The notes below the pieces were generated by a model. The model saw nothing but the letters and a program-made list of their open reading frames with translations, was not told the DNA's origin and did not search any database. Position numbers and translations under genes: made by a program. Shown here one piece after another: positions 34,553 through 43,814 of a stretch of 64,000 nucleotides of DNA. The DNA lies in assembly GCA_024743215.1 (NCBI GenBank), contig JANSWZ010000015.1:1-64000 (forward strand), read 5' to 3'. This DNA comes from Alphaproteobacteria bacterium. Lineage in GTDB: Bacteria > Pseudomonadota > Alphaproteobacteria > Rhizobiales > GCA-2746425. Within the stretch, counting starts at the first letter, position 1, and every line of letters begins with the position of its first letter.

Positions 34553-34586
34553 GCATCGCCAGCCGTGACAAAATGGCTGGCGATGC
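34553..34586. terminator. strong hairpin, terminator of the sorbosone-dehydrogenase-like gene
   Basis: GCATCGCCAGCC and GGCTGGCGATGC pair perfectly over 12 bp around a 10-base loop. It lies 25 bases beyond the stop of the minus-strand gene. Runs of A or T flank it only weakly, so it may act in either direction. Confidence 0.7.
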
Positions 34587-34611
34587 GAAAATTACATTTG
34601 TAATCTGGTGT

Positions 34612-35913
34612 TCAAGCTGCAGTCACGCGCCAGATAACATTGCCAACATCATCTGCGACCAACAAGGAATTGCCGGGTCCAATGGTCACGCCAACAGGCC
34701 GCCCATAGGCGACCTTTTCATCCGGTGCCAGAAACCCGGACAGTATGTCCCGAGCTGGTCCGGACGGCTTTCCATTTTCGAAGGGAACGAAAATGACTTT
34801 GTACCCACTCAAATTGCTGCGATTCCATGAGCCGTGCTGCCCGATCACCATGCCATCGGGAAAGCCGGGCAGTGTGCCCGCAGGCATCCAGCACAGGCCC
34901 AATGAGGCCGTGTGTCCGCCCAAAGCGTAATCCGGTCGCGTAGCCGTTGCCACCATTGCAGCATCCTGTGGAACCCGGTCATCGACGGTCTGCCCCCAGT
35001 AGCAATATGGCCATCCGTAAAATCCGCCTTCACGCACAGATGTCAGGTAATCTGGTGGGACTTCGTCGCCCAGACCATCGCGTTCGTTCACCACGGTCCA
35101 AAGCGTTTCGCTGGATGGTTCCCAGGCCATGCCGACAGCGTTGCGCAAACCCGAAGCAAAAATTCTGCTTTCACCGGTTTTGACATCCAATTCGTGGATG
35201 GCGGCGCGCCCTTCTTCGGCCTCCATGCCGTTGTCAGCGATATTCGTTTCAGACCCGACACCAGCGTAAATTTTCGCGCCATCAGGGCTGGCCAGCAAGC
35301 TGCGCGTCCAGTGCCCGCCGGGTTTGAAATCCACCAGCTTCTGTCCCGCAGCGGTGATTTTGGTTTGGCCGTCCGAATAGGGGAATGCAACGATACCGTC
35401 CGTGTTGCCGACGTAAAAAGTGCCCTCCAAGAGCGTCATGCCAAATGGATGGTAAAGGTTCTCCAGAAAGACATCCCGCACCTCGCCAACACCGTCGCCA
35501 TCAGCATCCCTGAATATTGTGATCCTGTTGGCGCTTTCGCCAACTGCCTTTGCGCGTTTCATGGTGCTGAAAATGGCATATTCAAATGGTGTCTTGGCTT
35601 TGTCCCACGGCAATCCCAGGGCCTCGGCCACCAGAACATCATTGTTTGGGAGCACGTAAATCCAACGAGGATGTATCAGATCACGCGCGAACGCATTCAC
35701 CTTCAGACCCGGCGCCGCAGTTGGTGTGTGATCACCAACCCAGCCTTTGGCGGTCGGCATTTTCAGCGTCGGAATGCCTTGTGCCTTGGCCTCTGGAATC
35801 ATGGGAGAGCCACCGACTGCGGGAGGATCAGTTTCCTTGCCCCATCTCCGCATCAGTATCATTGCCGCGCCGATCCAGGCGACGATTTGTGCGAAAATTC
35901 CAGATATGCTCAT
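34612..35913 (-). CDS. sorbosone/glucose dehydrogenase-type propeller protein
   Basis: 433 residues with an N-terminal membrane anchor or signal (GIFAQIVAWIGAAMILM) and a six-bladed propeller of the GSDH/sorbosone dehydrogenase family: NPxHPFGM-like ENLYHPFGMTLLEG, GLRNAVGMAWEPSSETLWTV, REGGFYGWPYCYWG and QHGSWNRSNLSGYKV are the family landmarks. Soluble members bind PQQ and oxidise aldoses or sorbosone in the periplasm, but many relatives have no shown cofactor and no PQQ biosynthesis gene is in the window. It is followed upstream by a NitT/TauT-type ABC operon on the same strand, 154 bases away. Confidence 0.85.
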   Translation of the reverse strand: MSISGIFAQIVAWIGAAMILMRRWGKETDPPAVGGSPMIPEAKAQGIPTLKMPTAKGWVGDHTPTAAPGLKVNAFARDLIHPRWIYVLPNNDVLVAEALGLPWDKAKTPFEYAIFSTMKRAKAVGESANRITIFRDADGDGVGEVRDVFLENLYHPFGMTLLEGTFYVGNTDGIVAFPYSDGQTKITAAGQKLVDFKPGGHWTRSLLASPDGAKIYAGVGSETNIADNGMEAEEGRAAIHELDVKTGESRIFASGLRNAVGMAWEPSSETLWTVVNERDGLGDEVPPDYLTSVREGGFYGWPYCYWGQTVDDRVPQDAAMVATATRPDYALGGHTASLGLCWMPAGTLPGFPDGMVIGQHGSWNRSNLSGYKVIFVPFENGKPSGPARDILSGFLAPDEKVAYGRPVGVTIGPGNSLLVADDVGNVIWRVTAA

Positions 35914-36067
35914 TTTGATCTCCGTCAGATTTTTGCGCAGGCTAGCCTATGAGGGCTCGGCTTGGAACCGCGCTGTGTCAAGTTAGTGCGGACAAGTCAG
36001 ATAAGTCGACGCTGTCCGGATTCTGGATGTGCAGCCACAATCTCAAGCCCCTGCTCAAGGTGTTGCG

Positions 36068-36658
36068 TCAAACCAGTGTTGCTGGTGACCCGCTCAGTTT
36101 CAATATCCTGTCGCCCAAGCGCTGCGCTTCATCTTCAGAATGCGTCACAAAAACTGTTGCAGGGCGTGTGTCGCGGATCAATTTCTCGGTCAAAGATATC
36201 ATCTCACTGGCAGTTTCGGTATCGAGCGACACGAACGGTTCATCCATGATCAGCACGTCGGGACGTCCTGCAAACGCGCGGGCCAATGACAGCCTTCTTT
36301 GTTGCCCAAGCGATAGCTGTCCCGGAAACATGTCGTCTTTGCCGGCAATACCAACGCGCGCCAGCGCATCTCGCGCTGCTGAGAGACTCAATGTCTCGTG
36401 AACCAGAGTAATGTTTTGCAAGGTAGTGCGCCATGGCAGGAGAGTTGGTTCCTGAAAGACAATGGATCTGGATTTGGAGCAGTCGATGGTGCCCGTAAAA
36501 CTCGTGTCCGTCCCGGCAATCAGCTTCAGCAAAGTGGACTTTCCGATGCCGGAGCGTCCGACAATGGCAACCGTTTCCCCGGCAGCAACCTCGAACTGAA
36601 TGTCCCGCAGTACTGCAGTTTCCCCAAAGTTCTTGGAGGTGATCTTGACTTTGATCAT
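36068..36658 (-). CDS. ABC transporter ATP-binding protein, NitT/TauT-like
   Basis: 196 residues from ATG 36658, which overlaps the permease stop by four bases. Walker A GRSGIGKSTLLKLIAG, signature LSLGQQRRLSLARA, Walker B DVLIMDEPFVS and H-switch VTHSEDEAQ are all present. It is short for the family (about 240-260), lacking most of the C-terminal extension. Cytosolic motor of the transporter with the two genes upstream. Confidence 0.9.
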   Translation of the reverse strand: MIKVKITSKNFGETAVLRDIQFEVAAGETVAIVGRSGIGKSTLLKLIAGTDTSFTGTIDCSKSRSIVFQEPTLLPWRTTLQNITLVHETLSLSAARDALARVGIAGKDDMFPGQLSLGQQRRLSLARAFAGRPDVLIMDEPFVSLDTETASEMISLTEKLIRDTRPATVFVTHSEDEAQRLGDRILKLSGSPATLV

Positions 36659-37389
36659 GCGTCCCTCCAGCGCCGTGTGTGGCGTTCCCAGGGTTGCACA
36701 ACCAGCCATTCAACGAGCAACATGACCGCGATGAAAGATAGCGAATACACCAACACCATCGCGACATCAAAAAGCTGAAAATACAAGTGGATCTGAAAGC
36801 CGATCCCATCGGAACGCCCAAGAAATTCAACCACAAGGACGATCTTCCAAATGACGGCAATGCCAGACCGGGCAGCGGCGGCAATAAACGGCGCAATCTG
36901 GGGCAGAATGACATGGCGCAGATAGGTTCTGCGCCGCATGGCAAAGACCTTGCCCATTGCAGCCAGATTCGGGTCAAGCGCACGGCCGCCTTCACGGATG
37001 ATGGTTGTCACATTGGGAATTTTGTTGAGCGTCACAGCGATAATCGCCGCGGTCTCATTCAGACCAATCCATAGATAACACAACACAATCAGGACCAGCG
37101 CCGGAAGGTTCAGAAAAACCACCAGCCATGGGTCCAGCCATTTGTCGATTTTGGGAAAAATTCCCATTACCAGACCAAGTATGAGCCCAATCGACATTGC
37201 CAGAGAAAAAGCCCAGGCGACCCGCAGAGCGGTCATTGCGAGATGATATGGCAGGTCGCCGGATATGAGTTCCGACCAGAAAGGTCTTGCCAATGCAATT
37301 GGCATGGGCAGGATTTGGGGGTCTGCCGTCAGCTTCGCTGCAACCACCCAAACCGCAAGCAGCGCGAACAGGGATAATATACGGATCAT
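36655..37389 (-). CDS. ABC transporter permease, NitT/TauT-like
   Basis: 244 residues from the ATG at 37389 (MIRILSLFALLAVW); the open frame extends to 37476 but that part is in the end of the upstream gene. Six membrane segments and the BPD motif region EGGRALDPNLAAMGKVFAMRR matching the EAA loop of SsuC/TauC-type permeases. Forms the membrane channel of the three-gene operon. Confidence 0.9.
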   Translation of the reverse strand: MIRILSLFALLAVWVVAAKLTADPQILPMPIALARPFWSELISGDLPYHLAMTALRVAWAFSLAMSIGLILGLVMGIFPKIDKWLDPWLVVFLNLPALVLIVLCYLWIGLNETAAIIAVTLNKIPNVTTIIREGGRALDPNLAAMGKVFAMRRRTYLRHVILPQIAPFIAAAARSGIAVIWKIVLVVEFLGRSDGIGFQIHLYFQLFDVAMVLVYSLSFIAVMLLVEWLVVQPWERHTRRWRDA

Positions 37390-37408
37390 CACGGGGTATA
37401 AACAGCGG

Positions 37409-38380
37409 TCATTCGATCTCCGCGAACAGACCTGCGGGCAAGTTTGTCGCCGCGCCGACCAGTTTTTTGCCGCCAAGTTCAGCCATCAATTGAAGAAACC
37501 TATCGGCATCGGCTTTGTCAATTGCCCCCTCATTTGGTATCCCGGCGCGAAAATCCGCCCGCAGCATTTCATATTGCTTGTCAGTTGTGACGTTCATCTG
37601 CTTACGCAGCGGCTCCCACGCGCTGTCATCATTTGCAAGCAGAGCCTTCGCCGCACGCGACGCATTGTAAAATTTTTGGGCTATGTCAGGATTTTCCAGA
37701 ATGAAGCTGTCCTTCATGACATACCCCAGAAGCGGCGTATCAGGATTCAGTCCCAGCGCCCTGGACGCATCCGCGACGGACACAAGTTCACGCATTCCGG
37801 CTGCTTTCATCTTGGCCAGAAAGTGCCAGAAATTGATGGCGCCTCCCAATTGGCCCTGAAGCGCCGTCTTGAAGATCAGCGGCGGCGCGCCAAACACCTG
37901 CTCAGTGCTTGCCGCAAGCTGTATATCATATTCCTGCTGCGCATAGGCTTGCAGGATCAGCCAACTCTTGTCGAGTGGTCCGCCAGCGATACCGATTGTC
38001 TGCCCTACCATGTCCGTCAAGCTTTGTGCCGGGCTGTCAGCGGGCACGACCAGGCCTCCGACGGCTTTGGAATATGGAATGAAGACATAGTCTTTTCCAG
38101 CAGCACGCTGGCGCGCGACCCAAATCCAGTCCGCCACGGCCACATCAGCCTCACCACCTGCCAGCGCAACGCGCGTTGCGCCATTGTCCGCAAATGGCTG
38201 GACAATCAGTTCGAATGCGTTGGCCGTGTCAAAACCATTTCGCTTGATGGTATCAAGTTCCCAGTTCACGGTTCCGGTTTTGAGAATTGCGGCGCGTATC
38301 TGAGGCGTTTCGGCAGCAACATATCCAGCTGACGCAAAGGCGAATATGAATGACATCAGAGTTCGGATCAGCACGGTCAA
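37409..38380 (-). CDS. ABC transporter substrate-binding protein, NitT/TauT-like
   Basis: 323 residues with a signal peptide ending AGYVAAE. The mature part has the type II periplasmic-binding fold of the SsuA/THI5-like group (ILKTGTVNWELDTIKRNGF, then VALAGGEADVAVADWIWVARQRAAG). Binding proteins of this subgroup occur near PQQ-dependent dehydrogenases in Alphaproteobacteria, and here the sorbosone-dehydrogenase-like gene is at the other end of the same cluster; the ligand is unknown. First gene of the operon SBP-permease-ATPase, separated by 19 bases and a 4-base overlap. Confidence 0.88.
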   Translation of the reverse strand: MTVLIRTLMSFIFAFASAGYVAAETPQIRAAILKTGTVNWELDTIKRNGFDTANAFELIVQPFADNGATRVALAGGEADVAVADWIWVARQRAAGKDYVFIPYSKAVGGLVVPADSPAQSLTDMVGQTIGIAGGPLDKSWLILQAYAQQEYDIQLAASTEQVFGAPPLIFKTALQGQLGGAINFWHFLAKMKAAGMRELVSVADASRALGLNPDTPLLGYVMKDSFILENPDIAQKFYNASRAAKALLANDDSAWEPLRKQMNVTTDKQYEMLRADFRAGIPNEGAIDKADADRFLQLMAELGGKKLVGAATNLPAGLFAEIE

Positions 38381-38864
38381 TTATTCCTCAAAATCAAGTT
38401 TTTTATTTGTTTTGTTTATGTTGACGAGGCGGTCTTGATAACAAGCTTGGGCCAAAGCTTTAGCAATGCGCGCTGTTGACTGTTAGCTTTATCGCTGAAT
38501 CTGCACCGATCAGATCGTTTCTGGTGGTTTTTTTCAAGGGGCATTTGGGCGCGCTCCGATTTTTCCGCGCCAGAGCACTCAATATTCCGAGAAAAGACGA
38601 TATCTCCTTGTCCTTTCTGTGATTGTGGAGTGCTCCCCAGAATATGTCCAGATTCCAGCTGGCTCTGTTCCAGTTATGGTGATGTGACCGGGCTGCAAAT
38701 TCTTGGTCCTGCGGCAGCAGAGTCAACCATGCCGAAGCAATAACGGCGCTTGCAAAGCGGCCGACAGGCCGCATAATATCACAAAACGGATGAGCCAAAA
38801 TCTCGCTTAGTCTAAGCTGCAATCTGTTCCAAAACCCGGATGACGGACAGTAGGCAAAACGACT
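38381..38864. other. 484-bp divergent intergenic region
   Basis: Lies between the ABC operon and the LysR gene and should hold both promoters. A minus-strand open frame (38460-39092) crosses it but overlaps lysR and shows no known domain. A hairpin GCGGCC-gaca-GGCCGC at about 38757-38772 is the only clear structure. No gene is supported. Confidence 0.4.
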
Positions 38865-39740
38865 ATGGACCTCAATCAGATCAATTACTTCCTGCACTTG
38901 GCTGATGCATTGAACTTCACGGAGGCGGCACGCCGATGCGGTGTTTCGCAACCGAGCTTGACCAAAGCGATCCGAAAGCTTGAAGACGAACTTGGAGGCG
39001 CGCTGCTTTATCGCGACGGAAAAGACACGCGGCTGACAGCCTTGGGCCGCGAAGTTCAGGTTGAATTCATGCGTCTTGAAAAAGGCGTGCAAAACGTCCG
39101 GGAGCTGGCTGAAAATTCGGTTCGTGGGCGTCGACGTGTCCTTAATCTGGGGGTGGCGTCGACCATCGCACCGGCCGCGATCTCAGGGTTCCTGACACAT
39201 GCCATGCGGGAACTTCCGACCATTGAGATCAATGTCCATGCGCTTCAGCCCGGCGAGGGTGCGAACGAAGTCCTGTCCGGGAAATATGATGGATGCTTCC
39301 TGCCTCAGGCGCCAAAGCAGAATTTCAAACTTGCCGTTCAGTCTCTTTATTCTGAGCGCCTGATGCTGGCCTTTGCAGAGGCGCACCCCTTGGCCGCCCA
39401 AAATTTGGTGAGCCCGCAGCAAATGGCCGAACAACCTTATATGGATCGGCTGAGCTGCGAATTTCACAGCCAGATCGTTGCCTATTTCATGGACCGGGAC
39501 ATATTGATGCATCCCCGCTTTAGCTCAGAGCGTGAGGATTGGGTCCAGCAGATGGTTCAGTCGGGGAATGCCGTTTGTATCATGCCAGAACGTTCGGCCT
39601 ACTTGCCGGGGGTTGTCACGCGTCCCGTTGATGGGCTCGATTTGGTGCGCGAAGTGGTTTTTGTGGTGGTTTCCGGATCAGGAAACCCGATGGAATTGCG
39701 CCAGTTGTTTGAGATGTCTTCGAAATTCAACTGGGACTGA
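38865..39740 (+). CDS. LysR-family transcriptional regulator
   Basis: 291 residues. N-terminal winged HTH: MDLNQINYFLHLADALNFTE, then RRCGVSQPSLTKAIRKLEDELGGALLYRDG, the standard LTTR motif; the rest is the effector-binding domain. It is divergent from the ABC operon and 90 bases upstream of msrB in the same direction, so it could control either. The position before a methionine sulfoxide repair cluster suggests an oxidant-responsive regulator, but no redox cysteine pattern like OxyR is evident. Confidence 0.9.
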   Translation: MDLNQINYFLHLADALNFTEAARRCGVSQPSLTKAIRKLEDELGGALLYRDGKDTRLTALGREVQVEFMRLEKGVQNVRELAENSVRGRRRVLNLGVASTIAPAAISGFLTHAMRELPTIEINVHALQPGEGANEVLSGKYDGCFLPQAPKQNFKLAVQSLYSERLMLAFAEAHPLAAQNLVSPQQMAEQPYMDRLSCEFHSQIVAYFMDRDILMHPRFSSEREDWVQQMVQSGNAVCIMPERSAYLPGVVTRPVDGLDLVREVVFVVVSGSGNPMELRQLFEMSSKFNWD

Positions 39741-39830
39741 CTCGAATGGAATCTATAGCCTCCTGCTATTGGTAATGCGGTTTCCGCGACCCCATCTTTA
39801 TCTCAACGTAGCCAAGCCGAGAGGGAAGAT

Positions 39831-40277
39831 ATGAAATCCTATGTGAAAACCGACGCCGCCATTGCCAAGCTGACGCCTGAACAATTTCACGTCACTCAGC
39901 AAAGTGGAACAGAACGGCCCGGTACCGGCGAATATCTTGAGAACAAAGAGACCGGTATCTACGTCGACATCGTATCCGGCGAGCCGCTTTTTGCATCGTC
40001 TGATAAGTTCGATAGCGGCTGCGGCTGGCCCAGTTTTACCAAGCCGATTGAGCCTGCCTATGTCAACGAATTACGCGATGATGCACATGGCATGATCCGG
40101 ACAGAGGTTCGCTCCAGCCACGGCGACAGCCATCTGGGCCATGTGTTCTCCGATGGACCGCAAGATCGCGGTGGACTGAGATATTGCATCAACTCGGCAT
40201 CGCTTCGGTTCGTGCCTCGTGATGAAATGCAGGCTGAAGGTTATGGCGATTACATAAACCAGGTGGAGGATATCTGA
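39831..40277 (+). CDS. msrB: peptide-methionine (R)-S-oxide reductase
   Basis: 148 residues. CGWPSF and [14 protein letters not shown], the latter with the catalytic cysteine, are the MsrB signatures, with the histidines in [12 protein letters not shown]. The two CxxC zinc pairs found in many MsrB are absent. It reduces the R form of methionine sulfoxide using thioredoxin. Ribosome site GAGGGAAG before the ATG. Overlaps msrA by one base (TGATG). Confidence 0.95.
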   Translation: MKSYVKTDAAIAKLTPEQFHVTQQSGTERPGTGEYLENKETGIYVDIVSGEPLFASSDKFDSGCGWPSFTKPIEPAYVNELRDDAHGMIRTEVRSSHGDSHLGHVFSDGPQDRGGLRYCINSASLRFVPRDEMQAEGYGDYINQVEDI

Positions 40278-40786
40278 TGGACAATCAACGCGCTGTTTTT
40301 GCCGGTGGATGCTTTTGGGGCATGCAGGATTTGATCCGCAAACTGCCTGGAGTGTTGTCGACACGGGTCGGGTACACCGGTGGCGACGTGCCCGATGCCA
40401 CCTATCGCAACCATGGGACTCACGCTGAGGGGATCGAGATCATTTTCGATCCTGCCGCTACCAACTATCGTGCACTGCTTGAGTTTTTCTTTCAGATTCA
40501 CGACCCGACCACGCCAATGCGACAGGGCAATGATCGCGGCATGTCATATCGGTCGGCCATCTACTATGTCGACGAGGCCCAAAGAGCTGAGGCGTTGAAT
40601 GTCATCGCCGATGTCGATGCCTCAGGTCTGTGGCCAGGCAAGGTGGTGACCGAGGTCGAGCCTGTCAGCGATTTCTGGGAGGCTGAGCCGGAGCATCAGG
40701 ATTACCTGGAGCGGATTCCGAACGGATACACCTGCCACTTTGTGCGACCCGACTGGGTCTTGCCAAAGCGCGACGCCGCTGAATAA
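40277..40786 (+). CDS. msrA: peptide-methionine (S)-S-oxide reductase
   Basis: 169 residues. [19 protein letters not shown] carries the nucleophilic cysteine; [13 protein letters not shown] and GHAEGI-like THAEGIEI complete the family core, and the second resolving cysteine is in [12 protein letters not shown]. Reduces the S form of methionine sulfoxide. Directly coupled to msrB. Confidence 0.95.
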   Translation: MDNQRAVFAGGCFWGMQDLIRKLPGVLSTRVGYTGGDVPDATYRNHGTHAEGIEIIFDPAATNYRALLEFFFQIHDPTTPMRQGNDRGMSYRSAIYYVDEAQRAEALNVIADVDASGLWPGKVVTEVEPVSDFWEAEPEHQDYLERIPNGYTCHFVRPDWVLPKRDAAE

Positions 40787-40884
40787 GGCAAAGCTCGACA
40801 CACCGCTGATTTCCCGTCGCGCACTTCCGCGCGACGGTCCAGTCGAAGGGGACTCTGCCGCCATCAAAATCGAAGGGAAACGCC

Positions 40885-41382
40885 ATGCAATTTGGAACAC
40901 TCAACGCCAAAGCACCTGACCTGCGGGTCTCCAAATGGATCGATGCTAGCGGCCAAGACATGGCCCCGCTGAAACTGGCCGATCTCGGTGAAGGTTACAA
41001 GATCATCTATTGCTTCCAGCACTGGTGCCCGGGTTGCCATTCCCGCGGATTTCCGACACTGAAATACTTGTATGACAACCTCAAGCACAAGGGTTTTGGC
41101 TTTGCTGTCATCCAGACCGTTTTTGAAGGGGCAGACATCAATACCCAGGACAAACTGCGGGTCAATCAGGAGCAATACGGCTTGCATGTGCCATTCGGCC
41201 ATGACACGCCATCCAAGAACGAGCGGTATCCGACTTTCATGGAGGATTATCGCAGCGGCGGCACGCCCTGGTTTACCGTGATCGATCCGGATGGGCATGT
41301 GATTTATGCAGATTTTCGCATCGACCCTGAGCGGTTTTTGAAGGCTTTGGGCGCGGAAGACATCGCGTTTGAGGCCGCCTGA
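40885..41382 (+). CDS. peroxiredoxin/redoxin-like thiol protein
   Basis: 165 residues with a thioredoxin fold. The active site is IYCFQHWCPGCHSRGFPTL, a CPGC motif following a tryptophan, and GTPWFTVIDPDGHVIYADFRI includes the cis-proline. It is nearer to AhpC/TSA-type redoxins than to thioredoxin itself. Its position between msrA and selO makes it a likely reductant for the Msr enzymes, but this is inference. 98 bases after msrA. Confidence 0.85.
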   Translation: MQFGTLNAKAPDLRVSKWIDASGQDMAPLKLADLGEGYKIIYCFQHWCPGCHSRGFPTLKYLYDNLKHKGFGFAVIQTVFEGADINTQDKLRVNQEQYGLHVPFGHDTPSKNERYPTFMEDYRSGGTPWFTVIDPDGHVIYADFRIDPERFLKALGAEDIAFEAA

Positions 41383-41441
41383 TCCAAGAGCGGGTGGTTG
41401 TATGACTGCCCGCCAGACTTCTGTCGCAGAAAGGCAAGCAA

Positions 41442-42923
41442 ATGAACCTTCATGTCCCCGAATTCAGATTTGAAAACACTTATGCAAACGAGCTGGAAGG
41501 GTTTTTTGTACCGTGGCAGGCGGCAACGGCGCCGCAGCCTGAACTCATATTCCTGAATGACAAATTGGCCGAGGAACTCGGTCTCGAGCCAGAAACTTTG
41601 AAGGGTGAGGCGGGGGCCGCGCTCTTTTCTGGAAATCAGGTTCCCGATGGCGCGGCTTTGATAGCGCAGGCCTATGCCGGGCACCAATTTGGCGGCTTCT
41701 CCGCGCAACTTGGCGATGGCCGTGCGCTGATGCTGGGCGAAGTGAAAAACGTGCATGGTGAGCGCCGTGATATCCAGCTCAAAGGCTCAGGGCGCACCCC
41801 ATTTTCGCGCGGCGGTGATGGCAAGGCTGTGCTGGGACCGGTCTTGCGCGAATATGTGATGGGTGAGGCCATGCACGCGCTGGGCGTTCCCACCACACGC
41901 GGTCTGGCCGTGGTCACGACAGGTGAAGATATTCAGCGCGACGGAATCCAGCCCGGTGCGATCCTGACGCGCGTGGCTGCAAGTCATCTGCGCGTCGGCA
42001 CATTTCAGTTTTTTGCCGCGCGTGGCGAGGATGAAAAGGTGCGAAAGCTGGCAGATTATGCAATTGCCCGCCATTATCCACATCTGGTGGATGCAGATGA
42101 CAAGTATCTTGCATTCTTGTCTGCGGTGATCGACGCTCAGATCGCGCTTGTGGCAACGTGGGTGCATGTCGGCTTCGTACATGGGGTCATGAATACGGAT
42201 AATGTGACCATCTCTGGCGAGACCATCGATTACGGCCCTTGTGCATTTATCGACAGCTACGACCCCGCAGCGGTTTTCAGTTCCATCGATACCGGCGGAC
42301 GTTATGCCTTCGGCAATCAACCGATTATCGCACAATGGAACCTTGCGCGATTTGCTGAAACATTGCTGCCTCTGATCGATCCGGAGGACAATGACAATGC
42401 AATCCGATTGGCGACAAATGAGGTGAATGGGATACCTGCACGCTACACAGCCATATGGCTTGATGGGATGCGCCACAAGATCGGGCTGGTGTCGGAAGAG
42501 GGCGAAGACGCAGATCTGGTCAACAACATGTTCCAGACAATGGAAGGGGAAGGTGTTGACTACACCCTGTTCTTCCGTGGTTTGGCGGATGCCGCGGGCG
42601 GCAAAACGGATTTGGTTTTGGGGCTGTTCAGCGATCCCGCGCACATAACGGCCTGGCTGTCGAAATGGCAGGATAGATGTTCGCGTGACCCACAATCGCC
42701 AAGCGAACGCCGTGCTGCCATGAATCGTACAAACCCAATCTACATTCCGCGCAACCATAAAGTTGAAGAAGCATTGGATGCGGCGGGAAAGGGTGATCTG
42801 GAGCCGTTCAGGCGGTTGCTCGACGTGTTGTCTTCACCCTACGACCAGCGCGCCAATCTGGAGGCCTATGAAAGCCCGGCTCCAAACGATTTTGGCCCTT
42901 ACAAAACCTTTTGCGGAACATGA
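41442..42923 (+). CDS. selO: protein adenylyltransferase SelO/YdiU
   Basis: 493 residues, full family length. This pseudokinase-fold enzyme transfers AMP to Ser, Thr or Tyr of target proteins, including redox proteins. Recognised by AQAYAGHQFGGFSAQLGDGRAL, the lysine in RRDIQLKGSGRTPFSRGGDGKAVLGP-type segments, and FVHGVMNTDNVTISGETIDY, where Asn and Asp bind the metal. Ends with a short C-terminus and no selenocysteine, as in bacterial members. Lies in the Msr cluster, 60 bases after the redoxin. Confidence 0.95.
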   Translation: MNLHVPEFRFENTYANELEGFFVPWQAATAPQPELIFLNDKLAEELGLEPETLKGEAGAALFSGNQVPDGAALIAQAYAGHQFGGFSAQLGDGRALMLGEVKNVHGERRDIQLKGSGRTPFSRGGDGKAVLGPVLREYVMGEAMHALGVPTTRGLAVVTTGEDIQRDGIQPGAILTRVAASHLRVGTFQFFAARGEDEKVRKLADYAIARHYPHLVDADDKYLAFLSAVIDAQIALVATWVHVGFVHGVMNTDNVTISGETIDYGPCAFIDSYDPAAVFSSIDTGGRYAFGNQPIIAQWNLARFAETLLPLIDPEDNDNAIRLATNEVNGIPARYTAIWLDGMRHKIGLVSEEGEDADLVNNMFQTMEGEGVDYTLFFRGLADAAGGKTDLVLGLFSDPAHITAWLSKWQDRCSRDPQSPSERRAAMNRTNPIYIPRNHKVEEALDAAGKGDLEPFRRLLDVLSSPYDQRANLEAYESPAPNDFGPYKTFCGT

Positions 42924-43024
42924 GGGTTTGAGACATGACACAGCACCATGGCTGCCATGAAACGTAAGGCTTCGGGTAAACCCTGCTCGATCAAGGGCGG
43001 CAATCTGATTGTTGGAGCTGCGTT

Positions 43025-43546
43025 TTGAACCATGCGCGCATTGGGTTTGGTGGCGGGTGTCACTGGTGCACTGAAGCTGTTTTCAATGCTCTGCGCGGTG
43101 TCGAACAGGTGTCACAGGGTTTCATAAAATCAGACCCGCCCCATGACAGCTTCTCTGAAGCGGTTTTGGTTGATTATAAGCCTGCCGAAATTCCGTTGGA
43201 AGTTCTGATCGAGATCCATTTACGCACACATTCAAGCACCTCGAACCACCAGATGCGCGGAAAATATCGAAGCGCAGTCTATGTATTTTCAAACGAGCAG
43301 TCGGAAGCAACCCAGGACGCGCTTGCCACACTTCAAGGCGCATTTGATTTGAAGCTGGTGACGCAGGTGTTGCAGCATGTTGCGTTCAGGGCGTCGGATG
43401 AGCAGTTTGCGAACTATCAGGAAAAAAACGCCGATGGACCTTTTTGCGAGCGCTACATTGATCCAAAACTAGACCTGCTGCGGGACAAGTATGGAGATTG
43501 GGTCAAAGCTGGTTCGAGCCGTGCCATTCCCCAGCGACAAGCATGA
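43025..43546 (+). CDS. second MsrA-like methionine sulfoxide reductase
   Basis: 173 residues from a TTG start with GGAG seven bases upstream. The nucleophile motif is GFGGGCHWCTEAVFNALRG, where the usual FWG/FWC is HWC, followed by VSQGFIKSDPPHDSFSEAVLV instead of the common GYxGG motif. It belongs to a divergent MsrA branch seen in marine Alphaproteobacteria. The cluster therefore encodes two MsrA and one MsrB around selO. About 100 bases after selO, probably the same transcript. Confidence 0.85.
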   Translation: MNHARIGFGGGCHWCTEAVFNALRGVEQVSQGFIKSDPPHDSFSEAVLVDYKPAEIPLEVLIEIHLRTHSSTSNHQMRGKYRSAVYVFSNEQSEATQDALATLQGAFDLKLVTQVLQHVAFRASDEQFANYQEKNADGPFCERYIDPKLDLLRDKYGDWVKAGSSRAIPQRQA

Positions 43547-43814
43547 CGAGAGCCGACTTGCGTGACCAGTGCAGTTTGGGCGACGCGTTTGGCCTGCCAG
43601 TTGCACAATTCACAAGTCTCTTTCGCTTCAATGTCTTTCAGCCAGGCTTGTGTCGTCGCATCCCCGGAAAGGTCCGGCCCATCCAAGGCCTGTAGACGGT
43701 TGACGATCGAGATGGTGTCGGTCACAATTTCGGCGCCACACAAGCGCTTGAATGGCCATATGTGAGATGGGACCAAGAGTTGCAGATTCAAGCTTCGCTT
43801 TGTTCAGTTCCACG

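Noticed and set aside
34912-35952. Plus-strand open frame of 346 codons
   Set aside because: Complement of the sorbosone-dehydrogenase-like gene; no domain, and the minus-strand frame is a clear family member.
37265-38332. Plus-strand open frame of 355 codons
   Set aside because: Antisense to the ABC substrate-binding gene and permease; no family features.
38460-39092. Minus-strand open frame of 210 codons across the lysR promoter
   Set aside because: Overlaps the first part of lysR; composition and lack of motifs argue for a shadow frame, although part of it lies in otherwise empty DNA.
43453-43791. Minus-strand open frame of 112 codons between the second msrA and the globin gene
   Set aside because: Its middle looks somewhat protein-like, but it overlaps the end of msrA and no ribosome site or family is visible. 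Could be a relic.
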